Shown piece by piece: positions 7,115-12,469 of a DNA stretch of 13,739 nucleotides. Numbering within the stretch: the stretch's first letter is position 1; every line of letters starts with the position of its first letter. Under the pieces are notes generated by a model that saw only the letters and a list, made by a program, of their open reading frames with translations, was not told the DNA's origin and ran no database searches. The position numbers were made by a program, and so were the translations under genes. Source of the DNA: CAKQOE01 sp963627215 (GTDB lineage: Bacteria; Bacillota; Clostridia; Peptostreptococcales; Anaerovoracaceae); the NCBI GenBank assembly GCA_963627215.1, contig CAVGAH010000053.1:1-13739 (forward strand), given 5' to 3'.

Positions 7115-7660
7115 ATGAGAGCTATTGGTATGGTTGAATTCAACAGCATAGCAAGAGGCATTTATGCGGCAGATCAGATGGTCAAGACTTCCGAAGTTGA
7201 GATCGTAACAGCTTCTTCAACATGCCCTGGTAAATACATTGCAATTGTACACGGCGACGTATCAGCAGTAGAAGAATCTATCCATGTAGGTGAAAAGGAA
7301 GCCGGAGAGTTCTATGTTGACTCTATGGTCATTCCAAATGTAGATCCGGGAGTATTCCCTGCCATCACAGGCGCTACAATGCCTGAAAGGATCGGCGCGA
7401 TCGGCATCATGGAGTCTTTCTCCATTTCGACGATGATAATCTGCGCAGACCAGATACTTAAGGCTGCTGATGTTGAGAGTATCGAGCTCAGACTCGGTAA
7501 CGGTCTCGGCGGCAAGTCATACTTCACTTTCACAGGTGATGTATCTGCCGTACAGTCAGGCTCAAGCGCAGGCGTTGCCATCGCGAAGGAAAAGGGGCTT
7601 CTGGTAAATTCAGAAGTAATTCCTTCACCTTCACACAGGCTTATTGAATCACTTTTATAA
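7115..7660 (+). CDS. PduT-like trimeric tandem-domain shell protein (BMC-T)
   Basis: This protein of 181 residues has two BMC domains (about 1-88, starting RAIGMVEFNSIARG, and about 95-181, starting RIGAIGIMESFSIST). BMC-T trimers replace hexamers in the shell and have a larger central pore. C37, in SSTCPGKY, falls where the PduT pore cysteine sits (Cys38 in Citrobacter, from memory); three such cysteines bind one 4Fe-4S cluster at the trimer axis. The second domain has no matching cysteine at its GNGLGGKSYF pore segment, as in PduT. The gene directly follows the RnfC-like gene. It ends in TAA, and the GC-rich structured element starts at the very next base. Confidence 0.9.
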   Translation: MRAIGMVEFNSIARGIYAADQMVKTSEVEIVTASSTCPGKYIAIVHGDVSAVEESIHVGEKEAGEFYVDSMVIPNVDPGVFPAITGATMPERIGAIGIMESFSISTMIICADQILKAADVESIELRLGNGLGGKSYFTFTGDVSAVQSGSSAGVAIAKEKGLLVNSEVIPSPSHRLIESLL

Positions 7661-7827
7661 CGTAGCGCCAGATGTCCCCCGCCTCTATAGGCGGTGGGTT
7701 CCATTCCCGACTTTCGGTGGCGGGTAATAATCTCCCACCGAAACCCGAGCGGAGCAGAAGCTCCGCTGGCGCCGTTGCAAGCTACGCGCCGCACTGATCA
7801 AGCGAGCTTGTCAGTGCTCTGCTACGC
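7661..7827 (+). repeat. GC-rich multi-hairpin element inside the operon
   Basis: The spacer is far richer in G+C than its surroundings and holds nested inverted repeats. The outer arms CGTAGCGCCAG (7661-7671) pair with CTGGCGC (7766-7772) and GCTACG (7781-7786). Inside are CCGCCT/AGGCGG (7679-7684/7689-7694), GGGTT/AACCC (7696-7700/7742-7746), TTCGGTGG/CCACCGAA (7713-7720/7735-7742; the last base overlaps the previous arm) and AGCGGAG/CTCCGCT (7748-7754/7761-7767; the 7766-7767 bases overlap the outer arm). A further hairpin, GCACTGA/TCAGTGC (7791-7797/7811-7817) with an inner CAAG/CTTG, lies between two copies of GCTACGC (7781, 7821). No T-run follows any stem. It may be a small non-autonomous mobile element, for example of IS200/IS605 type, or a structured RNA; I do not recognise the family. 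The rest of the spacer (7828-7912) is AT-rich and carries only the ribosome site of the next gene. Confidence 0.6.
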
Positions 7828-7912
7828 TTTAAATAAATAATTAAGAAGTGATTGAAACGCTGCTAACGCGGCGAAATATCAATAATGAAAATTAACGAAA
7901 GGATGTGTATGC

Positions 7913-8581
7913 ATGAAAAAGCTTATTTGCACCAAAGAAGTGGAAGAAGCTGAAAAGCAGGGTCAGAAAGTCATCTACATCGATGAATGCACACTGGTAA
8001 CACCTGCAGCGAAGGATGCTGCTGTAAACGCAGGCATCGAATTCGTATGCGGACAGGCACCGGAGGCTTGCGCAGCTCCTGCTGCACCTGCAGTTCAGCC
8101 AGCTGTAACACATGCTGCTCCTGTACAGGAGGGCGCTATAGACAGCGAACTTATTTACAAGGCTATCATGTCTCTCGCTGAAAGAGGACTTCTCGGAAAC
8201 CTTGCAAACGTTATCCAGCAGGATGTACCATACGTTTCTGAAGGAGACGGGGAGGGTCTTGTAAAGCTCGTAAGAAGCAGTACTGCTAAGTGGGAGCCAC
8301 TTGATACAGGCAATCCGGCAGATAAGGTTTTCTACAATGAGCTTATCAACTCAGACGACGGCTCAGCAATGAACGCAGGCTTCATGACTATCGAAAACTG
8401 CTCATTCCCTTGGGATGTAGCATGCCAGGAGATCTACTATGTAGTAGAAGGTACTCTTACTGTTGAAAAGGACGGCAGAGTATTTACAGGTCACCCTGGT
8501 GACTGCCTCTTCTTCCAGAACGGCGCTCATCTGAAGTTCGGTTCACCTGATAAGGTCAAAGTATTCTACGCAACTCACTAA
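7913..8581 (+). CDS. eutQ: EutQ-like cupin protein
   Basis: This microcompartment accessory protein has 222 residues, close to EutQ. Salmonella EutQ has been reported to have acetate kinase activity, which here would turn acetyl-phosphate into ATP and acetate. The N-terminal module (1-45) ends LVTPAAKDAAVNAGIEFV. An Ala/Pro-rich linker (about 50-72) follows, then two predicted helices (about 76-102) and a cupin domain (about 115-220, with EIYYVVEGTLTV and GHPGDCLFFQNGAHLKF). Few histidines are present in the cupin strands, so a classical metal site is not evident, as in EutQ. The ATG at 7913 has AAAGGA about 9 nt upstream; two earlier ATGs (7903, 7909) are in another frame. Whether it makes acetyl-phosphate-derived ATP or serves assembly cannot be told from the sequence. 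Confidence 0.85.
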   Translation: MKKLICTKEVEEAEKQGQKVIYIDECTLVTPAAKDAAVNAGIEFVCGQAPEACAAPAAPAVQPAVTHAAPVQEGAIDSELIYKAIMSLAERGLLGNLANVIQQDVPYVSEGDGEGLVKLVRSSTAKWEPLDTGNPADKVFYNELINSDDGSAMNAGFMTIENCSFPWDVACQEIYYVVEGTLTVEKDGRVFTGHPGDCLFFQNGAHLKFGSPDKVKVFYATH

Positions 8582-8598
8582 ACAGGAGATAAACATTA

Positions 8599-9444
8599 AT
8601 GCAGGCACTTGGTTTTATAGAAACAAAAGGACTGCTTGCAGCCATTGAGAGCGCTGATGCAATGCTCAAAGCCGCAAACGTTTCTCTTTATGATAAAACG
8701 TTTACCGGCGGCGGGCTGGTAACTATAACAGTTATCGGTGACGTAGGCGCGGTCAAGGCTTCGGTAGATGCCGGAGCTGCGGCTGTAATGAACCTCGGTC
8801 AGGAACTTCTGATCTCTGTTCACGTTATCCCTAGACCTCATGAAGAAGTCGACAGGATGATGAAGCCGAACAGAAACCTCGGAGGAAACGACGGCGGCGA
8901 CGATAACGGCGGTGGCGGCGGAGACGGCGCTCCGGTCGAAGAAGCTTCGGAAGAAACATCAGAAGAAACAGTAAATGAAATCTCGGAAGAAGTTAAAGAA
9001 GAAGCAGAACCTGTTATCGAAGAAGCGCCTGAAACAGCGGAAGAAGATGAAGCTGAAATAACGGCTGAAGAATCTGAAACTGCTGCTGACGAAAAACAGC
9101 CTGAGGCTGAGATCCATGAGACTCCGGCAGAAAGAGAAGCTGAAGCAGAGGCGAAAGCCCCTGAAGAAGCAGAGCCTGAAACTGAAGCCCCGGAAAAAAC
9201 AGCTGAAGATGAAGAAACATTCGACAGTAAAACACTTACTAAAGAATGCATCGACGGAGTAGCGGCAGATAATGGCATTGACAAAGCAGTTAAAATTCTT
9301 CAGAATTGCAAAGTTATAAAGCTCAGAAATCTCGCCAGAGAGTACGAAGGTTTCGGAATCACAGGCAGAGAGGTATCTAAGGCTAACAAGGCAGACCTCA
9401 TTGAAGAATTCATAAAGTATTATTTAAAGAAAAGTAAAAGATAA
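8599..9444 (+). CDS. BMC-H shell protein with acidic tail and SAP/Rho-N-like C-terminal domain
   Basis: This protein of 281 residues has three parts. Residues 1-88 are a canonical PduA-type BMC-H domain (ALGFIETKGLLAAIESADAM, pore FTGGGLV, end VIPRPHEEV), closely related to the BMC-H at 11863. Residues 94-110 are a Gly/Asp linker. Residues 111-210 are extremely acidic: I count 39 Glu and only four Lys and one Arg in 100 residues, low-complexity and probably disordered. Residues 211-281 look folded and turn basic at the end (YYLKKSKR); VIKLRNLAREYEGFGITG followed by KANKADLIEEFIKYY resembles the helix-loop-helix of SAP or Rho N-terminal domains, which bind DNA or RNA. E. coli EutK is a precedent for a BMC domain with a putative nucleic-acid-binding tail. 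BMC-H termini usually face the cytosol, so the tail is probably outside. CAGGAGA lies about 9 nt before the ATG. The domain assignment at the C-terminus is inferred. Confidence 0.85.
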   Translation: MQALGFIETKGLLAAIESADAMLKAANVSLYDKTFTGGGLVTITVIGDVGAVKASVDAGAAAVMNLGQELLISVHVIPRPHEEVDRMMKPNRNLGGNDGGDDNGGGGGDGAPVEEASEETSEETVNEISEEVKEEAEPVIEEAPETAEEDEAEITAEESETAADEKQPEAEIHETPAEREAEAEAKAPEEAEPETEAPEKTAEDEETFDSKTLTKECIDGVAADNGIDKAVKILQNCKVIKLRNLAREYEGFGITGREVSKANKADLIEEFIKYYLKKSKR

Positions 9445-9467
9445 TGAAAGGGAGGGGATTCTGATTC

Positions 9468-11087
9468 ATGGAAAATATGGATTATGATTTACGTTCTATC
9501 CAGGAAGTAAGAAATCTTGCACGCCTTGGACAGGTCGCTCAGGACAGACTTTTTAATTATACAGACGATCAGATCGACAGAATCATCAGAAACATGGTTC
9601 GTGTAGCTGAAGAAAACGCTGTAATGCTCGCTAAGATGGCAGTTGAAGAAACTGGCTTCGGTAAGTATGAAGACAAGACTTACAAGAACCACATGGCTTC
9701 AACTATCCTTTATGAGTCAATAAAGGATCTTAAGTGCTCAGGCATCATCAGCGAAGATCCGATCAACAGAACTATGGATGTTGCAGACCCAGTAGGTCTG
9801 GTAATGGGTATCGTTCCTTCAACTAACCCAACATCTACAGTAATTTACAAATCGATCATAGCAATCAAGTCAAGAAATGCTATCGTATTCTCACCACATC
9901 CATCAGCTCTCAAGTGCACAGTAAAGGCTGCTGAGCTCATGCTCGAAGCTGCTGTAGCTGCAGGTGCTCCTGCAAACGTTATCGGCTGCATCACAATGCC
10001 TACTATGCCTGCTACAAACGAACTGATGAAAAGCAAGGAAGTTAAGCTCATCCTCGCTACAGGTGGTCCTGGAATGGTTAGAGCAGCATACAGCTGCGGT
10101 AAGCCTGCAATCGGCGTAGGTGCTGGTAACTCACCTGCTTACATCGAAAGAACTGCAGACGTTAAGAAGGCAGTTACAAATATCATGGCAAGTAAGACAT
10201 TTGACTATGGTACTATCTGCGCTTCAGAGCAGTCTATCGTTTGCGAAGAATGCAACAAGGATGCTGTAGTAGCTGAATTCCAGAGACAGGGCGGCTACTT
10301 CATGACTGAAGAAGAAACTGCTAAGGTCTGCAAGCTCCTCTTTAAGAAGGGCAATGCAATGAACGCTAAGTTCGTAGCAAGATCTGCTCAGGTAATCGCT
10401 GATGCAGCTGGCATCACTATTCCTGCAGGTACAAGACTCCTCATCGGCGCACAGGGCGGCGTTGGTGAAGGTTATCCGCTTTCATACGAGAAGCTCACAA
10501 GCGTTATCGCTTTCTATGTTGTTAAGGACTGGCATGAAGCATGCAGCCTGAGCATCGAGCTCCTCCAGAACGGTATCGGCCACACAATGAGCTTACACAC
10601 TGAGGACAGAAACATCGTTCTTGAATTCTCAAGAAAGCCTGCTTCAAGAATCCTCGTAAATACAGGAAGCGCACTCGGCGGTACAGGCGCAAGCACTGCT
10701 CTTCCACCTGCATTCACACTCGGATGCGGAACACTCGGCGGCAGCTCAGTTTCAGAAAATGTTACTCCGATGCACCTCGTAAACATCAAGAAGGTTGCTT
10801 ACGGTATCAAGGACTGCACTACTCTGATCGCTGACGACCCTACATTCAACCACCCAGAGCTCCTCTCTGTACAGCAGGGCTGCTCATCACCTGCAGCTGC
10901 TCCTGCACAGAACGGATACCTTTCACCTGCTGAATATCAGCAGAAGAACAGCGGTATCAGCTATGGCGTAGGCTGCAACAGCTGCTCTGACAACCTCGCA
11001 CCTGTAGCAAGCGATACTCCTATCGACATGAACGAGCTCAACAACATGATCAATGCGCTTGTAAAGGCAATGAAGGGCGAGAACTAA
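9468..11087 (+). CDS. CoA-acylating acetaldehyde dehydrogenase with C-terminal encapsulation peptide
   Basis: This protein of 539 residues (EutE/PduP-like) converts acetaldehyde, CoA and NAD+ to acetyl-CoA and NADH in the lumen. The catalytic cysteine is C251, in FDYGTICASEQS. The cofactor region includes IVPSTNPTSTV (about 115-125) and ATGGPGMV (about 197-204). The dehydrogenase core ends near 460. It is followed by a tail of about 75 residues with an Ala/Pro-rich stretch, a cysteine pair in GVGCNSC and a terminal amphipathic helix, DMNELNNMINALVKAM, which looks like an encapsulation peptide; GRM aldehyde dehydrogenases are known to carry this at the C-terminus, whereas PduP has it at the N-terminus. 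GGAGGGG at 9451-9457 lies upstream of the ATG at 9468. Codon bias is strong, as in cutC. PduL follows 2 nt downstream. Confidence 0.93.
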   Translation: MENMDYDLRSIQEVRNLARLGQVAQDRLFNYTDDQIDRIIRNMVRVAEENAVMLAKMAVEETGFGKYEDKTYKNHMASTILYESIKDLKCSGIISEDPINRTMDVADPVGLVMGIVPSTNPTSTVIYKSIIAIKSRNAIVFSPHPSALKCTVKAAELMLEAAVAAGAPANVIGCITMPTMPATNELMKSKEVKLILATGGPGMVRAAYSCGKPAIGVGAGNSPAYIERTADVKKAVTNIMASKTFDYGTICASEQSIVCEECNKDAVVAEFQRQGGYFMTEEETAKVCKLLFKKGNAMNAKFVARSAQVIADAAGITIPAGTRLLIGAQGGVGEGYPLSYEKLTSVIAFYVVKDWHEACSLSIELLQNGIGHTMSLHTEDRNIVLEFSRKPASRILVNTGSALGGTGASTALPPAFTLGCGTLGGSSVSENVTPMHLVNIKKVAYGIKDCTTLIADDPTFNHPELLSVQQGCSSPAAAPAQNGYLSPAEYQQKNSGISYGVGCNSCSDNLAPVASDTPIDMNELNNMINALVKAMKGEN

Positions 11088-11089
11088 AA

Positions 11090-11749
11090 ATGGCAGAACC
11101 AAATTATGAAGCAATTATGCAGATACTTATGGAAGCTGTAAAGAATGGCGTTAAGCCTGCAGCATGCGAAGCAGCAGCTGAAGATACAGTTCCTGTAGGG
11201 ATCTCAAACAGACATATACACCTCTCAGAGAGCGACCTCAAGGCGCTCTTTGGCGAGGGCTATGAGCTGACTAACATAAAGGATCTTTCACAGCCTGGAC
11301 AGTTCGCATGCAAGGAAGTAGTTACTATCTGCGGTCCTAAGGGCGCTATCGAAAAGGTAAGAGTACTCGGACCTTTAAGAAGCAAGACTCAGGTAGAAGT
11401 ACTTCACAGCGACCGTTTCAAGCTCGGAGTTACTGCTCCGGCAAGACTTTCAGGCGACCTCGCAGGTACTCCTGGAGTTACAGTTATCGGTCCTAAGGGT
11501 TCAGTTCAATTAAAGGAAGGTCTGATCGTTGCGCAGAGACATATCCATATGACTTGCCAGGACGCTGAAAGATTCGGCGTACACGATGGTCAGATCGTAA
11601 GCCTTAAGGTAGACGGACCGAGAGGCGGCGTTTTATCAAACGTTATTATAAGAGCAAATGACAAGTCAAAGCTTGACTGTCACCTCGATACTGATGAAGC
11701 TAATGCAATGGATATCGGCTCATCAACAAAGGTAACTATCATTAAGTAG
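11090..11749 (+). CDS. pduL: PduL-type phosphate acyltransferase with N-terminal encapsulation peptide
   Basis: This protein of 219 residues converts acetyl-CoA and phosphate to acetyl-phosphate, so CoA is recycled inside the compartment. It is a zinc enzyme unrelated to the housekeeping Pta. Its two beta-barrel halves carry the His pairs NRHIHLS (H42, H44) and QRHIHMT (H151, H153), with H198 in CHLDTDEANA as a further ligand candidate. Residues 1-22 (EAIMQILMEAVKNGV) form a predicted amphipathic helix followed by an Ala-rich linker, the usual encapsulation peptide of compartment PduL. The start codon lies 2 nt after the dehydrogenase stop; GGGCGA upstream is weak, and coupling to the previous gene is likely. 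Codon use is strongly biased. Confidence 0.94.
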   Translation: MAEPNYEAIMQILMEAVKNGVKPAACEAAAEDTVPVGISNRHIHLSESDLKALFGEGYELTNIKDLSQPGQFACKEVVTICGPKGAIEKVRVLGPLRSKTQVEVLHSDRFKLGVTAPARLSGDLAGTPGVTVIGPKGSVQLKEGLIVAQRHIHMTCQDAERFGVHDGQIVSLKVDGPRGGVLSNVIIRANDKSKLDCHLDTDEANAMDIGSSTKVTIIK

Positions 11750-11862
11750 TTTCCTGATAAAACTGACAAATACAGAAAATCACAATTTTAAACACAAATT
11801 AACAAAAACAAAATCAATTTATTTAAAATTTATATGTTTTCTTAACAAGGAGGAAATTTAAA
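11750..11862 (+). promoter_or_regulatory. AT-rich spacer before the last BMC-H gene
   Basis: This 113-nt leader is very AT-rich, unlike the 2-20 nt spacers elsewhere in the operon. It ends in a near-perfect ribosome site (AAGGAGGA at 11847-11854, 8 nt before ATG). It could hold a separate promoter (CTGACA at 11763-11768 is a possible -35, but no convincing -10 follows) or an unstructured leader that boosts translation. No terminator is seen between PduL and this gene. The regulatory reading is inferred. Confidence 0.4.
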
Positions 11863-12153
11863 ATGACTAAGTATGATGCACTCGGAATGATCGAAACAAA
11901 GGGTTTAGTAGGTTCAATCGAAGCAGCTGATGCTATGGTAAAGGCAGCTAACGTATACCTCATCGGTAAGGAACACGTTGGTGGCGGTCTCGTTACTGTA
12001 ATGGTAAGAGGTGACGTTGGCGCTGTTAAGGCTGCTACAGATGCTGGTGCTGCTGCTGCTCAGAGAGTAGGCGAGCTCATCTCTGTTCACGTAATTCCTA
12101 GACCACACGCTGAAGTTGAAACTATTCTCCCTGCAGGTACAAAGGCTGAATAA
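11863..12153 (+). CDS. Canonical BMC-H major shell protein (PduA-like)
   Basis: This hexameric shell tile of 96 residues is probably the main facet protein. BMC core: YDALGMIETKGLVGSIEAAD at about 4-23, pore segment KEHVGGGLVTV at about 36-46, RGDVGAVKAATDAGAAAA at about 49-66, and the closing VHVIPRPHAEVE. It is closely similar to the BMC domain at 8599 but has no tail, and its pore loop differs (HVGGG against FTGGG), which may change which small molecules pass. The very strong ribosome site, biased codons (ATC, AAG, GCT) and its place last before the terminator all suggest high expression. It could equally be called a PduJ- or EutM-like protein; sequence alone does not separate these. Confidence 0.95.
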   Translation: MTKYDALGMIETKGLVGSIEAADAMVKAANVYLIGKEHVGGGLVTVMVRGDVGAVKAATDAGAAAAQRVGELISVHVIPRPHAEVETILPAGTKAE

Positions 12154-12188
12154 TTTAACTGAAGTATTCATACTCAATTAAATAAAAT

Positions 12189-12200
12189 GCCCTGTCGGGC
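12189..12200 (+). repeat. Short hairpin before the terminator
   Basis: GCCC-TGTC-GGGC forms a 4-bp stem followed by TATTT. It is too weak to terminate alone, but it stands directly before the strong terminator and may help to stall polymerase. Confidence 0.4.
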
Positions 12201-12205
12201 TATTT

Positions 12206-12230
12206 GGGGCGGGCTTGACCGCCCCTTTTT
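12206..12230 (+). terminator. Intrinsic terminator of the BMC operon
   Basis: GGGGCGG (12206-12212) pairs with CCGCCCC (12219-12225) around the loop GCTTGA and is followed by TTTTT. This is a textbook Rho-independent terminator 52 nt after the stop of the last BMC-H gene, so the operon ends here and the secreted-protein gene is a separate unit. Confidence 0.93.
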
Positions 12231-12469
12231 CAAAAATATTATTTTGTCAGTATGACAATTAAAACGTAATTTGTTACTCAGGAAAGTTTTTCTCTATTCA
12301 TAATATTCTATAGGCGCGCGGGCGCGCGAAGTGCCTGACGCATTTATTTATTCCTCATACGTTCCGAACAGCGGAATGCCTGCGATTTCTATTCTTCCCG
12401 CTATTTATTATATGTTACTGATATCTGAGATGGGGAGAAGGATTACAAATCTGGGAGGATTTTATATTT
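12231..12469 (+). promoter_or_regulatory. Intergenic region upstream of the secreted-protein gene
   Basis: These 239 nt hold no credible gene. TTGTCA-GTA-TGACAA (12244-12258) is a perfect 6-bp inverted repeat and a possible operator; its left half also resembles a -35 box, with TAATTT 17 nt downstream as a weak -10. At 12313-12328 the 8-mer GGCGCGCG is repeated in tandem and is self-complementary, giving a GC hairpin in AT-rich surroundings. TTCCG/CGGAA (12362-12366/12372-12376) is a further small stem. GGGAGG at 12453-12458 is the ribosome site for the gene at 12470. The promoter is not firmly located. Confidence 0.35.

Noticed and set aside
7312..7794. Antisense open frame of 160 codons over the BMC-T end and the structured element
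   Set aside because: It is a shadow of the BMC-T gene with no family resemblance and no ribosome site.
7661..7827. Intrinsic terminator or CRISPR-like array
   Set aside because: None of the stems is followed by a T-run, and the repeats are inverted and unlike one another rather than regularly spaced direct repeats.
8838..9284. Antisense open frame of 148 codons, very Ser/Ala-rich
   Set aside because: It is the mirror of the GAA/GCA-rich acidic tail on the + strand; composition alone keeps the frame open and there is no ribosome site.
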